Shown: positions 17,289-25,893, counted from the first letter of the stretch. The stretch: DNA of 64,000 nt from Actinomycetes bacterium (GCA_021844425.1 JAKBTL010000096.1:20687-84686), one strand, 5' to 3'. The notes: generated by a model not told the origin, from the letters alone. A program made the numbers and translations.

Positions 17289-20207
17289 TCAGCGGCGCCC
17301 GGCCTGCTTGCCGTTGTGCCCGTCGGCGCGCCGAACCGCCTTCACCGGGCTGGAGGACCCCAGCGCCGCCGCGGGCCGCGGCTTGTTCTCGGGCTCCCGG
17401 CGCTCCACCGCCCTCGACCCTCGTTTCGCCGGCGACACAGCTTTCGAGGCAGCCCGCCCTTGGCCACCTCGGGCTCGCGACGCACCCCCACGCGCAGCCG
17501 ACGCGCTCGCCCTCGCCTCGCGCCCCCCCGCTGCGATGACCGCCTGCGCCGCCGCGAGGCGGGCGACCGGGACCCGGTACGGGGAGCAGCTCACGTAGTC
17601 GAGGCCGGCGTCGTAGAAGAAGCGGATCGACGCCGGGTCGCCACCGTGCTCGCCGCAGACTCCGACTTTGAGGTCCGGCTTCACCTCCCGGCCCCTCGAG
17701 GTCCCGAGCCGGACGAGCTCGCCCACCCCGTCGGTGTCCACGGTCTCGAACGGGTTGCGCGAGAGCAGCCCCTGGTCGAGGTACGTCGACATCATCCGTC
17801 CCTCGACGTCGTCGCGGCTGAAGCCGAAGGTCATCTGGGTGAGGTCGTTCGTGCCGAACGAGAAGAACTCGGCCACTTGCGCGATCTCGCCTCCGCGCAG
17901 TGCGGCCCTCGGGGTCTCGATCATCGTGCCGATCTTCACGTCGACGTGCGTCCCGCTCCCCGACGGCCGAGCGCGCCCCGAGGCCCTGCGGGGACCGTTC
18001 GTCTCCGGATCTTCCGCGCCGGCGACCTGGGCGATCGCGTCCTCGACCCACCTTCGGGCAACCGCGAGCTCCTCGCGCGCGACCGTCAGCGGGATCATGA
18101 TCTCGACGACGGGATGCCCCCCTGCGGCTGCGCGCTCGTGCGCCGCCTCCATCAGCGCCCGCACCTGCATCGCGTAGAGCCCCGGCTTCATCACCCCGAG
18201 GCGGACGCCACGGGTTCCGAGCATCGGGTTCGCCTCCTTCCAGGACTTCGCTGCCTGGTAGAGCTTGTGCTCTTCGTCGGTGAGGCCCGTGGTCGCCTCC
18301 TTGATGGCGAGCTCTTCGGTCGACGGGAGGAACTCGTGGAGCGGGGGATCGAGCAGGCGCACGGTGACGGGCAGCCCGTCCATGGCCTCGAGGATCGCCA
18401 AGAAGTCTTCGCGCTGGACCTCGCGCAGCTGTTCGAGCGCCTCTCGCTCCTCCTCCTCCCCCTCCGAGAGGATCATCCTGCGCACCACCGGCAGCCGGTC
18501 CTCTCCGAAGAACATGTGCTCGGTCCGGCAGAGGCCGATCCCCTCGGCACCCAGACGTCTCGCGTTGGCAGCGTCCTCGCCGTTGTCCGCGTTCGCCCTG
18601 ACACCGAGCTCGCCCTCCCGGATCTCGTCTGCCCAGCGGAGCACGACGTCGAACTCGGGCGGGGGCGCTGCCGGGGTGAGCTCGACCTTGCCCGCGACCA
18701 CCTCACCGGTCGCCCCGTCGATCGAGATCCAGTCGCCCTCCCCGATGGTGACGTCCCCGACGGTGAAGCTGTGCCGACCGATGCGCAGCGCCTCGGCCCC
18801 GACCACCGCCGGCTTCCCCCAGCCGCGCGCCACGACGGCCGCATGGCTCACGAGCCCGCCGCGCGCGGTCAGGACGCCTTGGGCGGCGAGCATCCCGTGC
18901 ACGTCCTCGGGAGAGGTCTCGTTGCGCACGAGCACGACGTCTTCGCCGCGCTGGGCCGCCGCCTCGGCGTCGTCCGCGCTGAAGTACGCCCGTCCGACGG
19001 CTGCACCGGGCGACGCGGCGAGCCCCTTGGCGATGACGTGGTACCCCGTACCGGCGAACTGCGGGTGCAGCACCGAGGCCAGGTGGTCCTCGGTGATCCT
19101 CGACACCGCCTCGGCGCGGCTCAGGCGGATCTTCGGCTCCTTGGTCATGTCGACGGCCATCTTCAGGGCCGCACGACCGGTCCGCTTCCCGACGCGGGTC
19201 TGGAGCATCCAGAGCTTGCCTTGCTCGATGGTGAACTCCGTGTCGCACATATCGCGGTAGTGGCGCTCGAGGCGGCCGAACACCTCCATCAGCTCTCGGT
19301 AGACGGCCGGGAAGGTGCGCTCGAGCGCGGAGAGAGGCTCCGTGTTCCGGATGCCTGCGACCACGTCCTCTCCCTGTGCGTTGACGAGGAAGTCGCCGTA
19401 GACGCCCTTCTCCCCGGTTGCAGGGTCGCGCGTGAAGCCGACCCCGGTCCCAGACCGGTCGTCGCGGTTCCCGAAGACCATCGCCTGGACGTTCACGGCC
19501 GTGCCCAGGGTGTGGGGGATGTGCTCGCGCTCGCGGTAGGCGACAGCGCGAGGACCGTTCCAGCTGCGGAACACCGCCTCGATCGCCCCGCGGAGCTGGT
19601 CGCCCGGATCCTGGGGGAACGGCTCTCCCGTTTGGCGCTCGACCACTTGCTTGTAGGAGTCCACGAGGTAGCGCAGCAGCTCGGTGGGCACACGGGCGTC
19701 GGACGTGGTCCCCGCGAGCTCCTTCGCCGCGTCGAACAGCCCGTCGAACTGTTGCCCCTCGATGCCGAGGACGATCCGGCCGTACATGGCGACGAACCTT
19801 CGGTAGGAGTCGTAGGCGAACCGCTCGTCGTCCGTCTGCTTGGCGAGCCCCTCGACCGAGTGGTCGTTCAGCCCGAGGTTCAAGACGGTGTCCATCATCC
19901 CGGGCATCGAGAACTGCGCCCCTGAGCGCACGGAGACGAGCAGCGGGTCGACGGGATCGCCGATCTCCTTGCCCATCGCCCGCTCGAGGCGTCGCCTCGC
20001 ACGCGCCGCCTCGTCGGTCAGGCCGTCGGGCCACCCGCTCTCCATGTAGGCGCGGCAGGCATCGGTCGAGATGGTGAACCCGGGAGGCACCGGCAAGCCG
20101 AGCACCGACGTCATCTCAGCCAGATTGGCGCCCTTGCCGCCGAGGAGATCCTTCATCTCCATCGGCGGGCGCCGGTGCGAGTGGTCGAAGTCGAAGATGT
20201 ACGGCAT
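17289..20207 (-). CDS. ppdK: Pyruvate, phosphate dikinase
   Basis: Interconverts pyruvate + ATP + Pi and PEP + AMP + PPi. The nucleotide-binding N-terminus has LLGGKGANLAEMTSVLG, the phosphohistidine domain GGLVSHAAVVARGWG, and the PEP/pyruvate barrel GLCRTEHMFF and VCGEHGGDPASI ending in YVSCSPYRVP. The usual Thr before Ser-His (GGMTSHAA) is Val here, which would remove the site used by bifunctional regulatory kinases. The start is ATG 20207 with AGGAGG 5 nt upstream. At 972 aa it is ~75-85 residues longer than usual, because of an Ala/Arg/Lys-rich basic tail after the normal C-terminus. Lies 121 bp downstream of glyS. Confidence 0.95.
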   Translation of the reverse strand: MPYIFDFDHSHRRPPMEMKDLLGGKGANLAEMTSVLGLPVPPGFTISTDACRAYMESGWPDGLTDEAARARRRLERAMGKEIGDPVDPLLVSVRSGAQFSMPGMMDTVLNLGLNDHSVEGLAKQTDDERFAYDSYRRFVAMYGRIVLGIEGQQFDGLFDAAKELAGTTSDARVPTELLRYLVDSYKQVVERQTGEPFPQDPGDQLRGAIEAVFRSWNGPRAVAYREREHIPHTLGTAVNVQAMVFGNRDDRSGTGVGFTRDPATGEKGVYGDFLVNAQGEDVVAGIRNTEPLSALERTFPAVYRELMEVFGRLERHYRDMCDTEFTIEQGKLWMLQTRVGKRTGRAALKMAVDMTKEPKIRLSRAEAVSRITEDHLASVLHPQFAGTGYHVIAKGLAASPGAAVGRAYFSADDAEAAAQRGEDVVLVRNETSPEDVHGMLAAQGVLTARGGLVSHAAVVARGWGKPAVVGAEALRIGRHSFTVGDVTIGEGDWISIDGATGEVVAGKVELTPAAPPPEFDVVLRWADEIREGELGVRANADNGEDAANARRLGAEGIGLCRTEHMFFGEDRLPVVRRMILSEGEEEEREALEQLREVQREDFLAILEAMDGLPVTVRLLDPPLHEFLPSTEELAIKEATTGLTDEEHKLYQAAKSWKEANPMLGTRGVRLGVMKPGLYAMQVRALMEAAHERAAAGGHPVVEIMIPLTVAREELAVARRWVEDAIAQVAGAEDPETNGPRRASGRARPSGSGTHVDVKIGTMIETPRAALRGGEIAQVAEFFSFGTNDLTQMTFGFSRDDVEGRMMSTYLDQGLLSRNPFETVDTDGVGELVRLGTSRGREVKPDLKVGVCGEHGGDPASIRFFYDAGLDYVSCSPYRVPVARLAAAQAVIAAGGREARASASAARGGASRARGGQGRAASKAVSPAKRGSRAVERREPENKPRPAAALGSSSPVKAVRRADGHNGKQAGRR

Positions 20208-20328
20208 TGGGCCTCCTCGCCATCCAGGGGCGTGGCCGGCGCGCGGTCCGTCGGGCACGTCTGGGACCTCGCCGGAGAACGCACCAACCTTACGACGTGC
20301 CCCCCTGCTTCTGCGAGCCGCGCGGCGC

Positions 20329-21708
20329 TCAGTTGTCGCCCGCGCGGCTCCGCAGCTCGGCCACGAGGCCGTCGACGGGCACCCGCACCTGTGCGGTGGT
20401 GTCGCGCTCGCGGATCGTCACGGCACGGTCCTCGAGCGAGTCGAAGTCCACCGTCACGCACGACGGGGTCCCGATCTCGTCGTGACGGCGATAGCGGCGC
20501 CCGATGCTCTGGGTGACGTCGTAGTCGCACATGAAGTGAGGCTGGAGCAGGTGCAGCACCTCACGTGCCATCGTCTCGAGCGGCTCCTTCTTCGAGAGCG
20601 GCAGGACGGCTACCTGGTACGGGGCGAGCCTGTGGTGCAGGCGGAGCACGGTGCGAGCCTCGCCGCCCACCTCGTCCTCGTCGTATGCCGCGAGCAAGAA
20701 CGCCATCATCGTGCGCGTCACCCCGCCCGCGGGCTCGATGACGTGGGGGTAGTAGCGCTCGCCCGTCGAGGGGTCGAAGTAGTCGAGGTGGGCGCCCGAG
20801 GCCTCCGCGTGGCGCCGGAGGTCGTAGTCCGTGCGGTTGGCAATGCCTTCGAGCTCGTCCCAGCCCCAGGGGAAGAGGTACTCGAGATCGGAGGTCGCGT
20901 TCGAGTAGTGCGACAGCTCGTTCGCACCGTGCGGTCGCAACCGGATCCTGTCGGGCGGCATGCCGAGCTCGAGGTACCACCGGTAGCGCTCGTTGATCCA
21001 GTACTCGTGCCACTTCTGGCCCTCGTCGGGGGGCACGAAGTACTCCATCTCCATCTGCTCGAACTCGCGCGTCCGAAAGACGAAGTTCTGAGGGGTGATC
21101 TCGTTGCGGAACGACTTGCCGATCTGCGCGATGCCGAAGGGCGGCCGCTTGCGCGTGGTCTGGAGGACGTTCGCGAAGTTGACGAACATCCCCTGGGCGG
21201 TCTCGGGCCGGAGGTACGCGACGGCGCCTTCGTTCTCGACCGGGCCGGCGTGCGTCTTGAACATGAGGTTGAACGGACGCGCCTCGGTGAAGTCGGAAGA
21301 GCCGCAGTTCGGGCACGGTCCCGTGAGCTTGTCCGCTCGCCAACGGCTGTGGCACTGGCGGCACTCGACCAGCGGATCGGTGAAGTTCTCGAGGTGACCG
21401 GACGCCTCCCAGACCGAAGGGGGCGAAAGGATCGCCGCGTCGATGCCGACGACGTCGTCTCGCAGCTGGACCATCGAGCGCCACCAGGCGTTCTTCACGT
21501 TGCGCAGCAGGTTCACGCCGAGCGGCCCGTAGTCGTACGTCGAGCGGAAGCCGCCGTAGATCTCGGCGGACTGGAAGATGAAGCCGCGACGCTTGCAGAG
21601 GTTCACGACCTTGTCCATGAGGCCCTCTGCGGGACCGTCCACGTGGCCGTGCGGTTCGGGTGCAGCTGCGTGCGCAGGTGCACCGGGCACCTCGGGCTCT
21701 GCGGTCAT
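20329..21708 (-). CDS. glyS: Glycyl-tRNA synthetase (class II, single-chain type)
   Basis: Charges tRNA-Gly. The class II motifs are in FRNEITPQNFVFRTREFEQM and GGVTRTMMAFLLAAYDEDEV. FIFQSAEIYGG and YDYGPLGVNLLRN are family signatures, and a zinc ribbon of the form CRQCHSRW...CPNCG lies near residue 120-145. The C-terminal anticodon-binding domain contains PYQVAVLPLSKKE. At 459 aa it is the homodimeric alpha2 type. The start ATG 21708 overlaps the hemW stop (ATGA), the last link in a chain of 4-nt overlaps from the uppS-like gene. Confidence 0.96.
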   Translation of the reverse strand: MTAEPEVPGAPAHAAAPEPHGHVDGPAEGLMDKVVNLCKRRGFIFQSAEIYGGFRSTYDYGPLGVNLLRNVKNAWWRSMVQLRDDVVGIDAAILSPPSVWEASGHLENFTDPLVECRQCHSRWRADKLTGPCPNCGSSDFTEARPFNLMFKTHAGPVENEGAVAYLRPETAQGMFVNFANVLQTTRKRPPFGIAQIGKSFRNEITPQNFVFRTREFEQMEMEYFVPPDEGQKWHEYWINERYRWYLELGMPPDRIRLRPHGANELSHYSNATSDLEYLFPWGWDELEGIANRTDYDLRRHAEASGAHLDYFDPSTGERYYPHVIEPAGGVTRTMMAFLLAAYDEDEVGGEARTVLRLHHRLAPYQVAVLPLSKKEPLETMAREVLHLLQPHFMCDYDVTQSIGRRYRRHDEIGTPSCVTVDFDSLEDRAVTIRERDTTAQVRVPVDGLVAELRSRAGDN

Positions 21709-22859
21709 GGGACGGCAGGATACCGGCCGGCAGCAGCACCCGAGACTGCCGCCCCGGGGGGCCCTGCCACCGGGCCGGCGCGGAGCATGGTGGAGACGGC
21801 GTTCGCCAGGAGGCGCCCCCTCACGGTGAGGACCGCCCGTTCGCCGCTGTGCTCGACGAGCCCCTCGAGACAGTCGTCGTCGGGGAGCGCCCACTGCGGC
21901 ACCCCGGCGGGGGTGCGCAGCGAGAGCATCAGCCGCTCGAGCACCCGACGCTCGCCGGCCACGTGCTCTTCGCCGGCCACCGGTGAGCGCCCCGCCTCCA
22001 CAGCCTCCACGTAGCGCTCCGGCGTACGGACGTTCCACCACCTCTTGCCGGCCAGGGCGTCGCCCCGATGCGAGTGCGCAGCCGATCCGATCCCGATGTA
22101 GCTTCCCTGGCTCCAGTAGAGCTGGTTGTGGCGGCAGCTTTGGCCGGGCAGCGCCCAGTTGGACACCTCCTCCCACCCGTAGCCGGCCGACGCCAGCATG
22201 GCGTCGGCCAGCTCGTAGCGGGTCGCCTGCACGTCGTCGTCGGGGTGGCGCGACGCGTCGCGGGCGAGCGGCGTCCCCGGCTCCACGCTGAGCGCGTACG
22301 CGCTGAGGTGGCCCGGAGGGTGCGGCAGCGACAGGACGTCGGCGACGCTGCGTGCCCAGTCCTCGTCCGTCTCGGCGACCGCGCCGTAGATGAGGTCGAC
22401 GTTCACTCGATCGAACCCTGCCGATGCCGCTGCCTCGAGCGCGCGACCCACCGACTCGGGGTCGTGTCGTCGACCGAGGGACACGAGCACGTGGGGCACG
22501 GTGGACTGGACGCCGAAGGACATCCGGGTGACTCCCGCCTCCTGGTAGGTGACCAGCCGATCGCTCGACGCGTCCTCCGGATTGCACTCGACGGTCACCT
22601 CGGCGCCGGAGGCACGCGGCACCGCCGAGAGGATGCCGGCGAGCCACTGCGCAGGCATGCGCGACGGCGTGCCTCCCCCGAAGAAGACACTGGTCGCCGC
22701 AGGGAGGTCCCCGGTACCGAACGCGCGCTCGAGCTCCATCCGGCATGCGGCGGCGTAGCGCTCCATGAGCGCGTCCCGATCGGTGTAGGTGGCGAACGCG
22801 CAGTAGTCGCAGCGGTGCCGGCAGAACGGCACGTGGACGTAGACGCCGAGCTCGGTCAC
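21705..22859 (-). CDS. hemW: HemW, radical SAM haem chaperone
   Basis: HemW-like proteins bind haem and insert it into acceptor proteins; many are misannotated as coproporphyrinogen III oxidase. The radical SAM cluster motif is FCRHRCDYCAF (CxxxCxxC), preceded by GVYVHVPF. Further HemW features are FFGGGTPS, ECNPEDAS, MSFGVQS and the HNQLYW block. The start is GTG 22859, overlapping the recO stop (GTGA); the 3' end overlaps the glyS start (ATGA). At 384 aa the length is normal. Confidence 0.92.
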   Translation of the reverse strand: MTELGVYVHVPFCRHRCDYCAFATYTDRDALMERYAAACRMELERAFGTGDLPAATSVFFGGGTPSRMPAQWLAGILSAVPRASGAEVTVECNPEDASSDRLVTYQEAGVTRMSFGVQSTVPHVLVSLGRRHDPESVGRALEAAASAGFDRVNVDLIYGAVAETDEDWARSVADVLSLPHPPGHLSAYALSVEPGTPLARDASRHPDDDVQATRYELADAMLASAGYGWEEVSNWALPGQSCRHNQLYWSQGSYIGIGSAAHSHRGDALAGKRWWNVRTPERYVEAVEAGRSPVAGEEHVAGERRVLERLMLSLRTPAGVPQWALPDDDCLEGLVEHSGERAVLTVRGRLLANAVSTMLRAGPVAGPPGAAVSGAAAGRYPAVP

Positions 22860-23596
22860 CAGCTGAGGCCCGCCGCCGCGCGCGCGGCACGCAGCCGGCG
22901 GTCGACGTGCCCCTCCATTGCCTCGGTAGCGAGACTGGCCACCTCGTCGGCACAGGCAGGTCGGGGAGCGGCGAGCACCCGTCCGAGCGCCCCGCCGAGC
23001 AAGGCGCGCACGATCTCCAGCGCGCCGGGGCTCACCGCCCGCCCTCGCCGGCACTCCCTGCACAAGGTGCCGCCCTCGGTGAGGTCGAAGGCCACCAGAT
23101 CGACTTCGCCTTCGGGACGTCCGCATGCCGCGCAGGCGTACAGGACCGGTTCGGCGCCTTCATGGGCAAGGGCCTTCAAGAAGAACGCCGGCGCCACCAT
23201 TGCATGGTCGGTGTGCACGTCGGCCAGCACGCGCAGCGCGCCCACGAGCATGCGGTACAGCCCCGGGTCGGAGTGGCCCTCCTGCGCCAGCTGGTCGACC
23301 ACCTCGAGCATCGACAGCCCTGACGCCACGCGCTCGAGGTCGCCGCGCAGCTCTGGGAAGTGGTCGATCACCTCTGCCTGGTTCACGACGGCCAGGTCCC
23401 CGCGCCCCTGCCACAAGAGGAGCGCGACATGGCTGAGGGGTTCGAGGCGCGCGCCCCACTTGCTCGTCGTCTTGCGCACCCCTTTGGCGACCGCGCGCAC
23501 CTTTCCGTGCGTCTCGGTGACCAGCACCACGATCCGATCCGCTTCACCGAGCCGGTACGTCCGCAGCACGACCCCCGAGTCGCGCAGCAACGTCAC
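22856..23596 (-). CDS. recO: DNA repair protein RecO
   Basis: Works with RecR/RecF to load RecA on SSB-coated DNA. The N-terminal OB fold reads DSGVVLRTYRLGEADRIVVL, followed by THGKVRAVAKGVRK, and a C-terminal zinc ribbon has YACAACGRPEG and TLCRECRRGR. The start is GTG 23596, overlapping the stop of the upstream 84-residue membrane protein gene (GTGA). At 246 aa the length is typical. It ends in a GTGA overlap with hemW. Confidence 0.93.
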   Translation of the reverse strand: MTLLRDSGVVLRTYRLGEADRIVVLVTETHGKVRAVAKGVRKTTSKWGARLEPLSHVALLLWQGRGDLAVVNQAEVIDHFPELRGDLERVASGLSMLEVVDQLAQEGHSDPGLYRMLVGALRVLADVHTDHAMVAPAFFLKALAHEGAEPVLYACAACGRPEGEVDLVAFDLTEGGTLCRECRRGRAVSPGALEIVRALLGGALGRVLAAPRPACADEVASLATEAMEGHVDRRLRAARAAAGLSW

Positions 23597-23847
23597 GGGG
23601 CAGGCTCGTCGCCCGGGCTCCGGCCCGCGACGGGCTCGGACGGCGCAGGATCTCGGGTCGCCGAGGCGGAGCGCTTGGCGTAGGGCCGTGCCCGCCCGGC
23701 GAGCAGGTTGCCCCCAGCGACGAGGGCCACCAGGGCCACCAAGCTGACGAGCCCCTCTCGCGCCGGGGCGACGCCGGACGCGGCCAACCAGCAGACGAAG
23801 CCGAAGAGCGCGAGGCCGCCCGCGACGGCGATCTTCGTGAACGTCAT
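23593..23847 (-). CDS. Small two-helix membrane protein
   Basis: An 84-residue protein with two hydrophobic segments (FTKIAVAGGLALFGFVCWLA and LVSLVALVALVAGGNLLAG) and a charged, Pro/Arg/Ser-rich tail likely to be cytoplasmic. No family recognised. It is real because its ATG (23847) overlaps the uppS-like stop (ATGA), its own stop overlaps the recO start (GTGA), and its third-position bias matches its neighbours. Confidence 0.8.
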   Translation of the reverse strand: MTFTKIAVAGGLALFGFVCWLAASGVAPAREGLVSLVALVALVAGGNLLAGRARPYAKRSASATRDPAPSEPVAGRSPGDEPAP

Positions 23848-24476
23848 CGGGGTGCCACCAGCCCACCGTAGCGGCGGTCACGGCGCTGGTACTCGGCGAC
23901 CGCCGCGCGGAGCTGCTCGGCGTCTACCTCGGGCCACGCCTCGTCGATGACGACGATCTCGCTGTACGCCACCTGCCACACCAAGAGGTCCGGCACCCGG
24001 CGGTCGTTCCCCGTGAGCACCAGGAGGTCGACGTCGGGGACGCCGAGGGCGTCTGCGATCGTCGCCTCGTGCACGTCGGCCGGGCGCGCGCCGCGTGAAG
24101 CCAACGCACTCAGCGCGCCCACGATCTGTCGGCGCCCGGAGCACGCGCCAGCGAGCAAGACCCGCAGCGCCGGCGACTCCACGAGGACGAGGTCCTCGGG
24201 GCCGGGCGCGCGTGCCGAAGACGCGCCGGCTGCGTCGGCCACCGCGACGCCCCGGTCCGCGAACCAGCGTGCGTGCTCCCTGAGCGCCCGTCCGGACGAC
24301 GGGTCCTGGATGGTGAGCCACCCGATACCGAGCTCGAGCGCGGAGTCGACGAGCGCCCGTAGCGCACGCTCCTCCCGTTCAGGCGCAGCAGCCGGGGAGC
24401 TGACCGCCTGCCTTGCCACCCAGGCGACGTGGCCGGGGAGAGGGCCGCGGCGGAATGCTCGGAACGTGGTCGCCAC
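23844..24476 (-). CDS. Degenerate isoprenyl-diphosphate synthase (UppS-like) protein
   Basis: cis-Prenyltransferases of this family make undecaprenyl diphosphate. The C-terminal half is clearly homologous: VPDVDLLVLTGNDRRVPDLL stands where PDLLIRTSGERRLSNFL is expected, then LVWQVAYSEIVVIDEAWPEV and AVAEYQRRDRRYGG. The N-terminal DGNGRWA catalytic aspartate motif, the ENWxRP loop and the RTSGE substrate-binding residues are absent or replaced. At 210 aa it is ~40 residues short. It is probably a pseudoenzyme or partner subunit, with a true UppS elsewhere. The start is GTG 24476. It heads the five-gene overlapping chain to glyS and is divergent from msrB. Confidence 0.75.
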   Translation of the reverse strand: MATTFRAFRRGPLPGHVAWVARQAVSSPAAAPEREERALRALVDSALELGIGWLTIQDPSSGRALREHARWFADRGVAVADAAGASSARAPGPEDLVLVESPALRVLLAGACSGRRQIVGALSALASRGARPADVHEATIADALGVPDVDLLVLTGNDRRVPDLLVWQVAYSEIVVIDEAWPEVDAEQLRAAVAEYQRRDRRYGGLVAPR

Positions 24477-24594
24477 AGCTCGAAATTACCTCTGCGCTCG
24501 ATCGCTGCCGTCCAGGGTAGCTACAGCCACCGGTAGCCTCGAGGTACCGCCCGGTGCCCACCCGGGTGAGGGTGATGTCGCGAGGAGGACCCCC

Positions 24595-24999
24595 ATGACT
24601 GCACCGAAGCTGGACCTGAGCGACGCGGAGTGGCGGGCGCGGCTCTCGCCCGACCGCTACGACGTGCTGCGCAACGGCGCCACCGAGCCGGCGTGGTCTG
24701 GGGCATACCTCCACGTAGACGACAAGGGGATCTTCCGGTGCGCCGGTTGCGGCGCGCCGCTCTTCTCGACCGACGCGAAGTTCGACTCGGGCTCTGGGTG
24801 GCCCAGCTTCGACCGGGCGGTCGCAGCGGGGACCGTCGAGGAACGTCCCGACCACAGCCACGGCATGGCGCGGACCGAGATCGTGTGCGCAGGCTGCGGC
24901 GGCCATCTCGGGCACGTCTTCCCCGACGGCCCCACCGAGACCGGGCTCCGCTACTGCGTCAACTCGCTCGCGATCGAGCTCGACCCCGAAGCCGGCTGA
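24595..24999 (+). CDS. msrB: Peptide-methionine (R)-S-oxide reductase MsrB
   Basis: Repairs methionine-R-sulfoxide in oxidised proteins. The 134-residue sequence has both zinc CxxC pairs (FRCAGCGAPLF and CAGCGGHLGHVF), the SGSGWPSF signature and the catalytic cysteine in RYCVNSLAIEL. The start is ATG 24595 after GCGAGGAGGACCCCC. It is a single gene divergent from the uppS-like operon. Its 3' end overlaps the converging gene at 24951-25292 by 49 bp. Confidence 0.96.
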   Translation: MTAPKLDLSDAEWRARLSPDRYDVLRNGATEPAWSGAYLHVDDKGIFRCAGCGAPLFSTDAKFDSGSGWPSFDRAVAAGTVEERPDHSHGMARTEIVCAGCGGHLGHVFPDGPTETGLRYCVNSLAIELDPEAG

Positions 25000-25292
25000 C
25001 CGCCGGCGCCGCACGGTCGGGCGAGACCGGACTCGAGGAGCGCGAAGGCCTCCGCGAGGCGTGCCGCCTCGTCGTGCTCCCCCGCCTGGAGCAGGGCGCG
25101 CTCTGCTCGGGCGAGGGTGTCGCAGAGGTCGAAGACGTCTTCCTTCGCGTAGAGGACCCAGGGGGGGATCCGAAGCGGTGCCAGTGAGGCAGGCAGGCGA
25201 CCGCCACGCCCGCGGCCGTGGCCGCCGCCGCGAGCGCCGGCGTCGGCCACGGGGCACCGGGCACCAGGACCGGCAACCAGACCACCGGTCAT
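24951..25292 (-). CDS. Hypothetical protein coupled to ssb, probable frameshift at a G7/C7 run
   Basis: The C-terminal half, from WVLYAKEDVFDLCDTLARAE through LLESGLARPC, is a credible helical soluble domain. Its frame runs back to ATG 25292, which overlaps the ssb stop (ATGA). However, upstream of the G7 run at 25161-25167 third-position G+C favours another frame, starting at GTG 25285. That frame encodes a proline-rich start and a hydrophobic segment, TPALAAAATAAGVAVACLPH. Joining the frames at the homopolymer gives a membrane-anchored protein of ~110 residues. A sequencing or assembly error, decay, or slippage could explain it. Family unknown. Confidence 0.55.
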   Translation of the reverse strand: MTGGLVAGPGARCPVADAGARGGGHGRGRGGRLPASLAPLRIPPWVLYAKEDVFDLCDTLARAERALLQAGEHDEAARLAEAFALLESGLARPCGAGGQPASGSSSIASELTQ

Positions 25293-25693
25293 GCGTCCGC
25301 CGGCTCGAGGACGGCGGGGTGCTGCGCCGGCTCCGAGCGCTCCTGCCTGTGCACCTCCGCCGTCGCGAACCGCAGGCTGGGGCCGACGTCGTCGGCGACG
25401 ATCTCGACCTTGGTACGCCTTTCTCCCAGCTCCGACTCCCAGCTGCGCTGCTCGAGCCGGCCCGTGACCATGACACGCATCCCCTTCACCAAGCTCATGG
25501 CAGCGTGCTCGGCCAGGTCTCTCCAGCAGACGACGTCGAAGAAGGAGGTCGACTCCTCCCACTCGTGGGTCTCGCGGTCCTGCCAGCGTCGGTTGACGGC
25601 GATGCCCAGCAGGACGCTCGCCTGCCCGTCTCTCGTGTATCGGATCTCGGGGTCGCGAGTCAGGTTGCCCGTGACGGTGGTGTGCGTGCTCAT
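25289..25693 (-). CDS. ssb: Single-stranded DNA-binding protein
   Basis: Binds single-stranded DNA through an OB fold: TVTGNLTRDPEIRYT, FFDVVCWRDLAEHAA and KGMRVMVTGRLEQRSWES. At 134 aa it is short. The usual acidic DDDIPF protein-interaction tip is missing, and the protein ends AQHPAVLEPADA. That suggests a secondary or paralogous SSB, with the main replication SSB elsewhere. Its stop overlaps the next gene (ATGA). It lies downstream of ftsX, separated by a 23-bp tandem repeat array. Confidence 0.9.
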   Translation of the reverse strand: MSTHTTVTGNLTRDPEIRYTRDGQASVLLGIAVNRRWQDRETHEWEESTSFFDVVCWRDLAEHAAMSLVKGMRVMVTGRLEQRSWESELGERRTKVEIVADDVGPSLRFATAEVHRQERSEPAQHPAVLEPADA

Positions 25694-25790
25694 CGTGCGC
25701 TCCTTGCTCGGAGAGCCGGACGCTCGTCCGGCTCGGACAGGATGCGCCGCGTGGCTCGCCGCCGGCTTCGCCGTCGACCTTGCAGCGCCG

Positions 25791-25893
25791 CCCGGTGGCG
25801 CAGCCTGTGCTGGCCCGGTGGCGCAGCCTGTGCTGGCCCGGTGGCGCAGCCTGTGCTGGCCCGGTGGCGCAGCCTGTGCTGGCCCGGTGGCGC
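25791..25893. repeat. 23-bp tandem repeat array between ftsX and ssb, 4.4 copies
   Basis: A 23-bp unit beginning CCCGGTGGCGCAGCC and ending TGTGCTGG starts at 25791, 25814, 25837 and 25860, with an 11-bp partial copy at 25883. The four full copies are identical. It sits 8 bp past the ftsX stop and is non-coding. A unit that is not a multiple of 3 is expected outside a gene. It is the longest perfect array in the window. Confidence 0.97.

Noticed and set aside
15450..19925. Very long plus-strand open frame (1491 codons) opposite dnaG and ppdK
   Set aside because: It is the mirror of two well-supported genes; codon bias and protein motifs are all on the minus strand. Long antisense frames are expected at this G+C content.
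25791..25893. CRISPR array
   Set aside because: The 23-bp units abut with no spacers, and no cas genes are present.
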